A stretch of 64,000 nucleotides of DNA, taken from the NCBI GenBank assembly GCA_964629885.1, contig CAZVRJ010000007.1:1-64000 (forward strand), in the 5' to 3' direction. A model generated the notes under the pieces. The model was given only the letters and a program-made list of their open reading frames with translations. It had not been told where the DNA came from and searched no databases. Of this stretch, positions 9,024 through 17,052 are shown piece by piece; positions within the stretch are counted from its first letter, which is position 1, and every line of letters starts with the position of its first letter. The DNA comes from CAYWCV01 sp964629885. Its GTDB lineage: Bacteria > Bacteroidota > Rhodothermia > Balneolales > CAYWCV01. The position numbers were made by a program, and so were the translations under genes.

Positions 9024-9086
9024 CATCGGACATCGGGCATTGGACATTGGACATCGGAGATTGGTCAATGGTCATTAGACATTGGA
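9024..9086. repeat. degenerate heptanucleotide array, unit CATTGGA
   Basis: Nine consecutive 7-base units start on the base after the purE stop: CATCGGA, CATCGGG, CATTGGA twice, CATCGGA, GATTGGT, CAATGGT, CATTAGA, CATTGGA. The unit is the same family as the near-perfect GACATTG array after rsmB at 50231-50279. Confidence 0.9.
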
Positions 9087-9103
9087 GATTTGTGTCCATC
9101 AAA

Positions 9104-9131
9104 CCGATCCCTGATCCCTGATCACCGATCA
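9104..9131. repeat. heptanucleotide array, minus-strand TGATCGG family
   Basis: Four 7-base units, plus-strand CCGATCC, CTGATCC, CTGATCA, CCGATCA, ending on the base next to the dnaJ stop codon at 9132-9134. Read on the minus strand they follow dnaJ as TGATCGG, TGATCAG, GGATCAG, GGATCGG. A different unit from the array that follows purE in the same gap. Confidence 0.85.
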
Positions 9132-10292
9132 CTAAGAAAACACATCCTTGATCTTCGAGAAGAAATCCTTCTTCTGATCGCTGCGAGAAACCGGATCAAA
9201 GTTCTTGCTACCTTTCAGCACTTCGACGCTCTTGCGTTCGGCATCGGTCAAATTGGTTGGTATGTACACATGCACCTCGACGAACTGGTCGCCCGGCGAT
9301 TTCGAGTTCAGGCCAATAATCCCCTTACCCTTCATGCGCAACAACTTGCCCGGTTGAGTACCTGCCTCCACCTTGAGTTTAGCCTTTCCCTTTAATGTTG
9401 GAACCTCGACTTCTGTTCCAAGAATGGCGTCGACCACGCTCAACTGCAGATCAAAGAAAATATCATCTCCTTCACGGCGGAACGTGTCATTATCGGCCTC
9501 CTCGATGATCACGAGAAGATTACCCGGCTCACCACCGCGGATACCAGCATTACCCTGACCACGTAATGTGATGTAGTTGCCATTCGACACACCCGATGGG
9601 ATCTTCACCTTCACCGTTTCCTCACCTTTAACACGGCCTTCGCCACCACAGGAAGTACACTTGTTCTTGATAACACGTCCTTCGCCATAGCAGGTCGGGC
9701 ACGTCTGCACATTCACAAACTGGCCAAACATGGTGTTTGAAACCTGACGAACCTGTCCAACGCCATTACACGTACCGCACGTCATGAAATCTTCGGTCGA
9801 TTCAGCACCGCTTCCATTACATTTCCGGCAAGATATATGCTTCTTGATCTTGAGTGTCTTTTCGGTACCAAAGGCGATTTCATCGAGCGTCAACTTGAGG
9901 CGCAGCTTCATATCATCGCCCGGTTGACCCACACGACGCTGTGAACGCGAACGCGCTTGTCCACCAAAACCACCGAACATGTCGTTGCCAAAAATATCGC
10001 CGAATCGGCTAAAGATGTCCTCGAAGCTCACGTTCTGGAAGTCTGGCTCGCTGTAGCCACCACTGTGCAGACCCGAGTGTCCATAACGGTCGTATCGAGC
10101 CCGCTTGTTGTCGTCCTTCAATACGTCGAAAGCTTCTGCCGCCTCCTTGAAATTGGCTTCAGCTGTTGGATCATCCGGATTACGGTCCGGGTGCAGCTCC
10201 ATCGCTTTCTTGCGATAGGCCTTTTTGATTTCGTCGGCGTTTGCGTCTTTCTTGACACCGAGCACTTCGTAATAATCTCTTTTATTTGCCAT
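9132..10292 (-). CDS. dnaJ: molecular chaperone DnaJ
   Basis: Type I Hsp40 co-chaperone of 386 residues that delivers clients to DnaK and stimulates its ATPase. J domain with H34-P-D36, Gly/Phe-rich linker (about 74-115), and four CxxCxGxG zinc repeats at C155/C158, C172/C175, C198/C201 and C212/C215, followed by the two C-terminal client-binding beta domains. Last gene of the hrcA-grpE-dnaJ run; its ATG lies one base after the grpE stop. dnaK is not in the window. A heptanucleotide array abuts its stop codon. Confidence 0.98.
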   Translation of the reverse strand: MANKRDYYEVLGVKKDANADEIKKAYRKKAMELHPDRNPDDPTAEANFKEAAEAFDVLKDDNKRARYDRYGHSGLHSGGYSEPDFQNVSFEDIFSRFGDIFGNDMFGGFGGQARSRSQRRVGQPGDDMKLRLKLTLDEIAFGTEKTLKIKKHISCRKCNGSGAESTEDFMTCGTCNGVGQVRQVSNTMFGQFVNVQTCPTCYGEGRVIKNKCTSCGGEGRVKGEETVKVKIPSGVSNGNYITLRGQGNAGIRGGEPGNLLVIIEEADNDTFRREGDDIFFDLQLSVVDAILGTEVEVPTLKGKAKLKVEAGTQPGKLLRMKGKGIIGLNSKSPGDQFVEVHVYIPTNLTDAERKSVEVLKGSKNFDPVSRSDQKKDFFSKIKDVFS

Positions 10293-10293
10293 G

Positions 10294-10905
10294 TTATTCG
10301 CTCACCATTACTTTAGCGTGGCGTATAACCTTATCGCCCAATTTGTAACCAGGTTCTAGCATCATGATGACCGTATTTGGCTGAACTGCTGGATCGTCAT
10401 GTTTCTGGCGCATCAGGGCCTCATGTAGCTCGTAGTTGAACGGCACCATGATTTCTTCGATACGCTTAAGGCCATAGTGCTCCAATGCATCGCTGAACTT
10501 TCCTGCCACCATCTTGATGCCATCTAAAAATGTTTGATCTAAGGCATCCACTTTAGCAGCGGCGTCGATCGATCGTTGAAGGTCATCATAAATGGGGAGA
10601 AAACGGGTCAATGAGTCGACACGAGCAGACTCGTATGCCTGCATCTTCTGTGTCTCAAGACGTTTCTTGTAGTTTTCCATTTCGGCATACTTCCGAAGGA
10701 AATTCTCCTTCTCTGCTGCCAAAAGCGACTCAAGATCAGCAATACGCTGAATTAGGTCCAACTCAAGATTTGGATCGTCCATGTTAAACTCACCTTCTTG
10801 AACCTCGTGCTGCTCAAGCGATTTATTATCCTGCTCTTCGGTCATGATATCTTTAGTTGATTTCACGTTTTGATCTACTTCGTTTTTCAAATGTTTCTTC
10901 TTCAT
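10294..10905 (-). CDS. grpE: nucleotide exchange factor GrpE
   Basis: Exchange factor for DnaK, 203 residues. A polar, acidic N-terminal region (about 1-55) leads into a long helix (LLAAEKENFLRKYAEMENYKKR) and the GrpE head domain with VPFNYELHEALM and the closing segment LEPGYKLGDKVIRHAKVMVSE, which are family hallmarks. It lies 8 bases after hrcA and one base before dnaJ. An internal ATG at about residue 21 could be an alternative start. The order hrcA-grpE-dnaJ is a common heat-shock operon layout. Confidence 0.97.
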   Translation of the reverse strand: MKKKHLKNEVDQNVKSTKDIMTEEQDNKSLEQHEVQEGEFNMDDPNLELDLIQRIADLESLLAAEKENFLRKYAEMENYKKRLETQKMQAYESARVDSLTRFLPIYDDLQRSIDAAAKVDALDQTFLDGIKMVAGKFSDALEHYGLKRIEEIMVPFNYELHEALMRQKHDDPAVQPNTVIMMLEPGYKLGDKVIRHAKVMVSE

Positions 10906-10913
10906 ATCGTTTA

Positions 10914-11960
10914 CTATAACATTTCGCCCCGGCTCAATCGCTGCGATATCTGATCGACCAATGCGACCATTCGGGGGTAGTTCATGCGGGTCGGACCAAC
11001 GAGCCCGACAGCACCGCGAATATTACCTATGCTGTAACTGGCCGATACAACGCTGCACTGTTCAATGTGGTGCAGCTGATTCTCACGGCCAATACGGATA
11101 CTAACCTCTTCGGTTGCAGTGTCGTTGTCGAAAAGGTGTACAATCAAATTTTCGTTTTCAATAAGCTCAACAATACTCCTGTACTGGCTCAGGTCGTTGA
11201 ACTCGGGCTGGAGGGCGATGTACTCAACTCCCCCGAAATGAAACCGCTTCACGTCGGTTTCGTCGAAGATGGTATCGGCAGAATCGACGAACACACGAAT
11301 CAAACCCGTCTTGTCGTCTTCTTGCAGGTCGGCAACAATCTCCCGAATCTTAGTTGCAATTTCGGAAATAACGATTCCAGATAGGCGCTCGTTTAGTACA
11401 CCCGCAACATGATCAAGATTCAAACGCGAGATCTCCGATTCCACTTCGATCGATACCGTTCGAATTAATCCATTGTCTATCGTCAGCACCACTAACAACC
11501 GAGTACTACTCAAGTTGACGAGCTCCATCTTCCGAAAAATTCCTTTAGCATAGCGCGGTGAAATCACAACCGCCAAAAGATTCGACAATCTAGCCAAGAT
11601 GCGAGCTGCCGAGCGGACGCCATCTTCCAAGTCTGTCTTCGCCACCTGTGCGATGCGGTCGAGGGCTTGTTCCTCTTCGCGGGTAAGATAAACCTGCCGC
11701 ATGATGGTGTCGACATAAAAACGGTAGCCAAGCTCCGTTGGAACTCGTCCCGCAGAGGTATGCGGATGATTGAGTAGTCCCTTCGATTCGAGTGTATTCA
11801 TGGCTGACCGAACCGTTGCCGGACTGATCCCAAGACGATGCCTGTTCACCAGCGATTGGCTGGCTACGGGGGTTGCCGTAGTAATGAAATTTTGGATGAT
11901 ATACCCCAAAACCTCCCGCTCACGTACACTTAAATCTGGATATTCTGCTTTTGCCGCCAT
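10914..11960 (-). CDS. hrcA: heat-inducible transcriptional repressor HrcA
   Basis: Repressor of class I heat-shock genes, 348 residues. The N-terminal winged helix-turn-helix spans about 10-80 (SVREREVLGYIIQNFI, then VNRHRLGISPATVRSAMNTL), followed by the GAF-like domain and the C-terminal segment GAVGLVGPTRMNYPRMVALV typical of HrcA. In well-studied bacteria HrcA binds the CIRCE inverted repeat; I found no CIRCE before this gene or before the upstream VOC gene. The gene starts 41 bases after the VOC stop, so the two could share a transcript. Confidence 0.96.
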   Translation of the reverse strand: MAAKAEYPDLSVREREVLGYIIQNFITTATPVASQSLVNRHRLGISPATVRSAMNTLESKGLLNHPHTSAGRVPTELGYRFYVDTIMRQVYLTREEEQALDRIAQVAKTDLEDGVRSAARILARLSNLLAVVISPRYAKGIFRKMELVNLSSTRLLVVLTIDNGLIRTVSIEVESEISRLNLDHVAGVLNERLSGIVISEIATKIREIVADLQEDDKTGLIRVFVDSADTIFDETDVKRFHFGGVEYIALQPEFNDLSQYRSIVELIENENLIVHLFDNDTATEEVSIRIGRENQLHHIEQCSVVSASYSIGNIRGAVGLVGPTRMNYPRMVALVDQISQRLSRGEML

Positions 11961-12001
11961 GTTGACTAACTCTGTCGGATGATGTCTTTACGTTCGATCG
12001 C

Positions 12002-12391
12002 TTATTCTTTCTCGTTGAACACTTCGATCATGTTGCCGTCTGGATCTGTAAAAAACACAAAACGGCCATTCTTTCTGTTCACGGGTCCTACAACAATATT
12101 CACCTCATTGTCCTTAAGGTAACTGGCCATGTCGTCGACCTCCTGAGTGGTATTTACCATGAAACCAAAGTGATCCACACGGTAATCTCTCGACGATGTG
12201 TCGTAAGCCGTTTCAGCTTCAACGATCACGAGGGTGTCTTTCGTGCCTATACGGTAAGTGGCCATGCTTTGGCCCATCTTCCGAATTAGCTCGAACCCAA
12301 GGATTTCGCCGTAGAATTTTTCAGCCGCTTTGATGTCGTTCACGCGGATGGTAATGTGATGAAGACCGTCTGGATTGAATTTTTTTGCCAT
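12002..12391 (-). CDS. VOC-superfamily (glyoxalase/dioxygenase-fold) protein
   Basis: A 129-residue protein with two beta-alpha-beta-beta-beta modules of the vicinal-oxygen-chelate fold. Likely metal ligands are H12 (GLHHITIRV), H74 (VDHFGFMV) and E123 (NMIEVFN), and the FFTDPDGN turn before the last strand is typical. Resembles glyoxalase I-like and methylmalonyl-CoA-epimerase-like enzymes, but the exact reaction cannot be assigned. It is codirectional with and 41 bases ahead of hrcA, and divergent from rsmI with 131 bases between. Confidence 0.82.
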   Translation of the reverse strand: MAKKFNPDGLHHITIRVNDIKAAEKFYGEILGFELIRKMGQSMATYRIGTKDTLVIVEAETAYDTSSRDYRVDHFGFMVNTTQEVDDMASYLKDNEVNIVVGPVNRKNGRFVFFTDPDGNMIEVFNEKE

Positions 12392-12522
12392 AAATAGAAC
12401 TTTCTGTGGTCAAGCTTACTATTTTTGCCTGATACAATCGCATAAGATACGGCAATTTTCGTGCCAAGGCTTGATTTCTGCCGTTCTGTCGCACATCCTT
12501 AAACAAAACTGGTACTACAGCC

Positions 12523-13215
12523 GTGCCCTGTCTCTATATAGTGGCCACCCCCATAGGCAATCTGTCAGATATGACATCGCGAGCCGTGGAGATCCTTCAG
12601 TCGGTCGATGCCATTTACTGCGAAGACACTCGCACTAGCGGTCATTTGATGCAGCACTACGGCATTCAGAAGCCGCTGTTGGCGTTTCATGCTCACAATG
12701 AGCACGCTCGAGTGCAAGATCTTTTGAACAGACTCCGTGGTGGCCAAAATCTTGCTCTGATCAGTGATGCCGGCACCCCTGCCATATCAGATCCCGGTTT
12801 CCTCGCCGTCAGAGCCGCCCACCGCGAAGGATTCACCGTTTGTGGGATACCGGGGGCCTCAGCCCTGGTAACGGCGATATCGGCTAGTGGACTCCCCTGC
12901 GACAGATTTCTATTCGAGGGCTTTCTCCCCCAAAAGAAAGGCCGACAGACTCGCATCAAGCAGATAGCCCATGAAGAACGCACGGTAGTGGTGTACGAAT
13001 CCCCCTTCAGGATCCTTCGTCTGCTCGAGGAGCTTCGTGAGCACGCAGGAGACCAGCGATTGGTCGCCGTATGCCGTGAGCTGACCAAGAAATTCGAGGA
13101 AATTCTCCGTGGCACCGTAGCACAAGTGCACGATGAGCTAAAATCTCGCCCGTCCATCAAAGGTGAGTTTGTCGTCGTGATCGCCGGATCGGGTTACAGC
13201 GAGGAGGACGAATGA
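12523..13215 (+). CDS. rsmI: 16S rRNA (cytidine(1402)-2'-O)-methyltransferase
   Basis: Tetrapyrrole-methylase-fold enzyme of 230 residues that 2'-O-methylates C1402 of 16S rRNA. The opening LYIVATPIGNLSDMTSRAVEIL and the EDTRTSGHLMQHYGI segment are characteristic, as are the glycine-rich SDAGTPAISDPG and IPGASALVTAISASGLP loops that bind S-adenosylmethionine. It begins with GTG; no in-frame ATG lies near. Its last four bases (ATGA) overlap the start of lnt, so translation is coupled although the functions are unrelated. Confidence 0.96.
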   Translation: MPCLYIVATPIGNLSDMTSRAVEILQSVDAIYCEDTRTSGHLMQHYGIQKPLLAFHAHNEHARVQDLLNRLRGGQNLALISDAGTPAISDPGFLAVRAAHREGFTVCGIPGASALVTAISASGLPCDRFLFEGFLPQKKGRQTRIKQIAHEERTVVVYESPFRILRLLEELREHAGDQRLVAVCRELTKKFEEILRGTVAQVHDELKSRPSIKGEFVVVIAGSGYSEEDE

Positions 13216-14735
13216 GCAAGCTCATTCCTAAGAACGCAACCTTGCGGGCATTGTTGATCGGGGTATTGCTGTCGGCCGCTTGGCCTCCGGTAAACGTATT
13301 CCCACTCATGTGGCTTGGTTTATGGCTCCTATTGAAGGAGGTACGCGAATCAGACGGCATCCGCCAGGCGATGGCTCGGGTGTACTTGCCGATTGTGGTT
13401 TGGAATTTAGGCACAACCTACTGGCTTATGATGGCAACCTTTGCCGGGGGCGTAGCTGCGATACTCGCCAATGCCGTGGTACTCGCGGTTCCGTTGGGGC
13501 TGTCGTGGCCTCTGTTGAGAAGGGGTGCCGGTGGGTGGATGGGTGTACTCGCTGCGGCAGCAGTATGGATCCTTTTCGAGTGGTTGCATACACGCTGGGA
13601 GCTGGCGTGGCCATGGTTGCAGTTGGGAAATGGACTCGCGGCATGGCCAATCTTGTACCAATGGATTGGGCTGACAGGCATCTTCGGGTTGAGTTTCTGG
13701 ATCTTTGTGAGTGTGGCACTTATACCTGGAGCGGACTCTCGGTTCTCCAATTGGAAACCGTTTGCCTGGTTCACATCGGTTCCAGTTGCTACTTCATTGA
13801 TCATGTACCTGCTGTGGATCCCACAACCCGACCGAACAGTACCAGTCACCATCGTGCAGCCGAACTATGACAGCTACCTACGGATGGGAGGTTACCAGGA
13901 GCCTATAACCCCTCTATTGGGGCTTTTCGAGTTAACCGATTCAGTGCGCACAAACAATAGTAAGCTCGTTCTGTGGCCCGAGAACTCGGTTATGGACGAC
14001 ATCTACAACAATTTTCCGAGGGAATCACAGTTCCTGCTTGAAGCAGCTGCCCGTGAGAGTGGCGCGACCTTCATTACCGGTGCCACATTCATGGAAATAT
14101 TCCCTGTCGATACCGACGAGCCATTGGTTCGCCGCTTTGGTAATGGGGTCCCCTTCAAGGCGTACAACGCCGCACTGGCTTGGCCCGCAAACGATACGTT
14201 GCGTGTCTATCAGAAACGGCATCTTGTGCCTATTGTCGAAACTATTCCGTGGCTTCGGTACTTGGATGCCGTCGACGTTTTTGGAATCGATATTCCACAA
14301 ATGAATTCATACCACCGCGGTCAAGAGGTGGTTAATTTCAATACGGCCTACGGACCAGTCCCAGCCATGGTCTGCTACGACTCCGTCTTCCCGAATTGGG
14401 TGAGGCGAACGGTACGTGGAGGCGCCATTTTTGTGACCGTAATTACCAACGACGGCTGGTGGGGCAATACTTCAGGACACCATCAACATTTCGAGTTCGC
14501 CCGTCTTCGTGCGGTCGAAACCCGTCGGGCAGTATTACGGAGTGCAAACAACGGCATTAGTGGGGTAATCGACGCAAATGGAAATGTGCTTACGAAGACC
14601 AATTACTGGGAACGAACCGGCTTCACCTACGATACACCTATTTATTCTACTATTACACCATATACGCTGCTAGGCGATTGGTTCGTAATCGCTTGCGCGC
14701 TCGTGACTATTGTAGGTTACAGATTTACCCGTTGA
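13212..14735 (+). CDS. lnt: apolipoprotein N-acyltransferase
   Basis: Inner-membrane enzyme of 507 residues that adds the third acyl chain to lipoproteins. About seven hydrophobic segments occupy residues 10-210, followed by a periplasmic nitrilase-like domain and a final transmembrane helix near 485-503. The catalytic triad matches the family exactly in spacing: E257 (LWPENS), K335 (QKRHLVP) and C388 (MVCYDSVF). Overlaps rsmI by four bases. The TGA stop forms part of the first unit of a GATC-containing repeat. Confidence 0.95.
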   Translation: MSKLIPKNATLRALLIGVLLSAAWPPVNVFPLMWLGLWLLLKEVRESDGIRQAMARVYLPIVVWNLGTTYWLMMATFAGGVAAILANAVVLAVPLGLSWPLLRRGAGGWMGVLAAAAVWILFEWLHTRWELAWPWLQLGNGLAAWPILYQWIGLTGIFGLSFWIFVSVALIPGADSRFSNWKPFAWFTSVPVATSLIMYLLWIPQPDRTVPVTIVQPNYDSYLRMGGYQEPITPLLGLFELTDSVRTNNSKLVLWPENSVMDDIYNNFPRESQFLLEAAARESGATFITGATFMEIFPVDTDEPLVRRFGNGVPFKAYNAALAWPANDTLRVYQKRHLVPIVETIPWLRYLDAVDVFGIDIPQMNSYHRGQEVVNFNTAYGPVPAMVCYDSVFPNWVRRTVRGGAIFVTVITNDGWWGNTSGHHQHFEFARLRAVETRRAVLRSANNGISGVIDANGNVLTKTNYWERTGFTYDTPIYSTITPYTLLGDWFVIACALVTIVGYRFTR

Positions 14736-14771
14736 TCCTATGATCTTATGATCCCATCGATCTTATAGATC
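14733..14771. repeat. GATCTTAT-type short repeats
   Basis: GATC recurs every 8-9 bases (GATCCTAT, GATCTTAT, GATCCCATC, GATCTTATA, GATCC), beginning in the lnt stop codon, and ends in GATCCGCGGT. The same words occur before valS at about 50290-50330. Minus-strand reading from the convergent beta-barrel gene also gives two TGACCG(T/C)GGAT copies, the first including that gene's TGA stop. Confidence 0.7.
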
Positions 14772-14799
14772 CGCGGTCATACTTCTTTTCAATCCACGG

Positions 14800-15738
14800 T
14801 CAAAACTTGATCACAAAGTCCACATAAGGCACACCAATAATCATGACATCTGCGATGTCTCGGTTGTTAATGAAAGCCAAATCGACGGATATCTTTTTAC
14901 CGATGAACCGCACCCCGTACGACACCACTTCGTAGTACCGTCCTTGCTCAAAATCATTGTCTAACGGGATGATCCAATTTTCGGTAACAAGCGACATGTT
15001 GGGTCGGATTCGTGTCATACCGCTAATGGTGATCACCGGTCTCTTTGCCCAGTATCCATCAATAAATCCCCAGCCTAAGCCAAGTGTGGCGTTATGCTCA
15101 ATGTTGCCATAGGTCGCAATTCCGTAAGCAATACCGGCACCAGTGAGTGGATTGTTGTCAATTTCGGGGATGCTAGCAAAAAACAGCCCTGCACCCATAT
15201 TCAAATCTTTGGCTACGGGAAACCCAATTTTCGGCGTAATTATCACAATCGGCCTGAAAGATCCTTCGGCAAGCGTGGTTAACGTCGATATCAGCTCTAT
15301 GGATCCGCCAATAGATATGTTGTTTGTGAGACCGTAGTTCACCGAGTTCAAAACCAAGTAGCTGTTCTGATAGTACCCCTCCCCTTTTTTTAGATTAAAT
15401 CCGGACGGAGCAAATAGATAGCGTGTAGCGTTGGGATTCGGGAACCAGTATTTGGACCCTCTCAACGAAGTATTTTCGGCCACTTTGATCGATTTGATCT
15501 GAGCAAAGGGAATTTCGACACGCGGTATCGATAATGTTCCGATTATGAGCAGTTCATCTGTCTTCGCAATAAATTTCCCCGTAATCTCAGTGCCGTCGAG
15601 CAATTCAATGACATAGGTCTTCGTGGAGTCGAAATCAAACTCCTTGAAGTTCGTCTGGGCTTGGGCCGTCGAGACTGGCATCACAAAAGCAATCAGAAAG
15701 CACACAACGATTGAAGTTCCGACGGTAAGCACCCTCAT
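14800..15738 (-). CDS. predicted outer-membrane beta-barrel protein with Sm-like N-terminal domain
   Basis: I do not recognise a named family. From ATG 15738 it has 312 residues. A signal peptide (about 1-27, ending AQAQ) is followed by a small beta domain at about 38-80 (VIELLDGTEITGKFIAKTD and following), a pattern seen in proteins where a DGT...G strand pair forms a small barrel. The rest alternates hydrophobic and polar residues with many Gly and aromatic girdle residues and ends DFVIKF; a terminal Phe is the usual outer-membrane barrel insertion signal. The frame is open to 15780, but a strong AGAGGAG ribosome site just before 15738 sets the start. Confidence 0.7.
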   Translation of the reverse strand: MRVLTVGTSIVVCFLIAFVMPVSTAQAQTNFKEFDFDSTKTYVIELLDGTEITGKFIAKTDELLIIGTLSIPRVEIPFAQIKSIKVAENTSLRGSKYWFPNPNATRYLFAPSGFNLKKGEGYYQNSYLVLNSVNYGLTNNISIGGSIELISTLTTLAEGSFRPIVIITPKIGFPVAKDLNMGAGLFFASIPEIDNNPLTGAGIAYGIATYGNIEHNATLGLGWGFIDGYWAKRPVITISGMTRIRPNMSLVTENWIIPLDNDFEQGRYYEVVSYGVRFIGKKISVDLAFINNRDIADVMIIGVPYVDFVIKF

Positions 15739-15741
15739 AGA

Positions 15742-15749
15742 CTCCTCTA
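15742..15749 (-). promoter_or_regulatory. strong Shine-Dalgarno that sets the start of the beta-barrel gene
   Basis: Minus-strand AGAGGAG lies about 4 bases before ATG 15736-15738. Most genes in the window lack a clear Shine-Dalgarno, so this is a real start signal and argues against the longer frame from 15780. Confidence 0.7.
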
Positions 15750-15810
15750 AAAAACAACAAATATAATCAACCCTTCTCATTTCCAGCCATTTGCGTACCG
15801 AGTCATCGCG

Positions 15811-15859
15811 TCTCGCTTCTCGTTTCTCGCATCTCGCGTCTCGAGTCTCGAGTCTCGCC
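15811..15859. repeat. heptanucleotide array, unit TCTCGNN
   Basis: Seven consecutive 7-base units: TCTCGCT, TCTCGTT, TCTCGCA, TCTCGCG, TCTCGAG twice, TCTCGCC. On the minus strand they follow the DUF302 gene directly: its stop codon (15859-15861) shares one base with the last unit. Fixed first five bases and free last two distinguish it from the other arrays. Confidence 0.92.
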
Positions 15860-16245
15860 TACAGCTGGTCGATCGACTTCTTGAGCAAAGCTTGAACTGC
15901 ACCTGCAACATCAATGAGTCCGTCGTTTTGAACTGCCTGCATGGAGGCGACAGGATCGATGGCCGAAACTTCGATGTCGCCATTTTCATGCTCCTGCACA
16001 ATGACGTTGCATGGCAACATGAGGCCGATGTGGCCCTCAGAACTCAGGGCTTTGTGAGCATAGCCGGGGTTGCATGCACCTAGGATCCTGTACTTCCGAA
16101 AATCGACGCCAATCTTCTCCTTGAGCGTGTTCTTGATGTCGATTTCGGTCAAAACGCCGAAACCGTTTTCTTTGAGCACGGCTTTCGTGCGGTCGACGGC
16201 TTCATCAAAGCCCAGATTTAATTTCTTGCTAAAATGGTAGGACAT
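15859..16245 (-). CDS. DUF302-domain protein
   Basis: A 128-residue protein of the DUF302 family: FDEAVDRTKAVLKENGFGVLTEIDI, LGACNPGYAHKALSSEGHIGLMLPCNVIV and VSAIDPVASMQ are the recognisable conserved blocks. Structures of the family show a two-layer sandwich; the conserved cysteines (in LGACNP and LPCNV) point to a redox or metal role, which remains unproven. I set the start at 16245 because GGAG sits six bases upstream, overlapping a competing ATG at 16257. Last gene of a run with a Crp-type regulator, DUF2892 protein, thioredoxin and OsmC protein, 27 bases after osmC. Confidence 0.85.
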   Translation of the reverse strand: MSYHFSKKLNLGFDEAVDRTKAVLKENGFGVLTEIDIKNTLKEKIGVDFRKYRILGACNPGYAHKALSSEGHIGLMLPCNVIVQEHENGDIEVSAIDPVASMQAVQNDGLIDVAGAVQALLKKSIDQL

Positions 16246-16251
16246 GATATG

Positions 16252-16255
16252 CTCC
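16252..16255 (-). promoter_or_regulatory. ribosome-binding site deciding the DUF302 start
   Basis: GGAG on the minus strand with a six-base spacer to ATG 16243-16245. It overlaps the upstream ATG at 16255-16257, which makes the upstream start unlikely. Confidence 0.6.
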
Positions 16256-16272
16256 ATTGTTTAAACAGGTTA

Positions 16273-16725
16273 TTATTTGTTTAACGTTGCTAGCCTAATT
16301 TTTGTTTCCAACGCAACTTCGGTCTTGATGGACCTTGAAATCAAACACGCGGCCTCTGCCTTGTGCATGATGCGGTCTGCCTTTTCAGTATCCGACTCGT
16401 CCACGATCACCAGAGCCGGCCGCAAAACAACGCGGGTCATCGCGAACTTGCCGTCCACCTTGCCGAGGTAACCGGTCGATGCGACGCTGATGCTCTCAAA
16501 TTCGAGTTTCGAGTTTTCCGCAATTGCCACGAAGGTAGTCATGAAACAGCTTACTATCGAGGCTGTGAACAAATGCTCAGGCGACCATATTCCTGGAACA
16601 CCTCCGGCAAACTCCGGCGGAGTTGCAATTTCTATGGCAGTCTTCAGGTCTGGTGAACTAATCTGGCCCACCCTTCCGTACTTCCAGGTGAGTCCTACTT
16701 CGTAGGCGTGATCTGTGTCGCTCAT
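16273..16725 (-). CDS. OsmC/Ohr-family peroxide-reducing protein
   Basis: A 150-residue OsmC-fold protein. The two redox cysteines expected for thiol-dependent (hydro)peroxide reduction are present: C60 in FTASIVSCFMTTF and C127 in KAEAACLISRSI, together with E50 of WSPEHLF that binds the peroxide-activating arginine in the family. The PEFAGGVPGIWSPEHL region is typical of the YhfA/OsmC branch. Start codon overlaps the thioredoxin stop by four bases (ATGA), so the two are translationally coupled, which fits a thiol-based peroxidase with its own reductant. Confidence 0.92.
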   Translation of the reverse strand: MSDTDHAYEVGLTWKYGRVGQISSPDLKTAIEIATPPEFAGGVPGIWSPEHLFTASIVSCFMTTFVAIAENSKLEFESISVASTGYLGKVDGKFAMTRVVLRPALVIVDESDTEKADRIMHKAEAACLISRSIKTEVALETKIRLATLNK

Positions 16726-17048
16726 GATGTCGATAGTTTTTGTTTAATAACCATTTTTAGTTGAGGCAATGGCATTACTCCAGGTTGTTGCCACAATAGC
16801 TTTCCCTTATGAAACAAGATAAGCGTAGGGATACTTCTAATCTGGTATTTCGCGGCCACCTGCTGATTGCGGTCAGTGTCAATTTTGACAACGATCAGCT
16901 TGTCGCCCATCTCTTTCTTGAGATCCTGAAGAATGGGTGCCATCATTTTGCATGGTGCACACCAGTCGGCGTAAAAGTCGACAAGAACCGGCGTATCGCC
17001 GTTGATCAGGTCGGTAAACGTCATCGTTTTTGATGGAGATTCTTGCAT
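16722..17048 (-). CDS. thioredoxin
   Basis: Single-domain thioredoxin of 108 residues with active site W29-C30-A-P-C33 and cis-proline P74 (RSIPTLILF). WCAPC in place of WCGPC is a common variant that shifts the redox potential slightly. No signal peptide, so cytoplasmic. It lies between the DUF2892 gene (4 bases upstream) and the OsmC gene (4-base overlap). The arrangement suggests that it serves the OsmC-type protein or the DUF302/DUF2892 proteins, not general metabolism. Confidence 0.96.
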   Translation of the reverse strand: MQESPSKTMTFTDLINGDTPVLVDFYADWCAPCKMMAPILQDLKKEMGDKLIVVKIDTDRNQQVAAKYQIRSIPTLILFHKGKLLWQQPGVMPLPQLKMVIKQKLSTS

Positions 17049-17052
17049 TGCA

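Noticed and set aside
9024..9131. Possible CRISPR-like array
   Set aside because: Units are contiguous with no unique spacers and are only 7 bases long; no cas genes are present.
15777..16001. Minus-strand open frame ending in Arg/Glu repeats
   Set aside because: It is an antisense-frame shadow of the DUF302 gene plus the TCTCGNN array.
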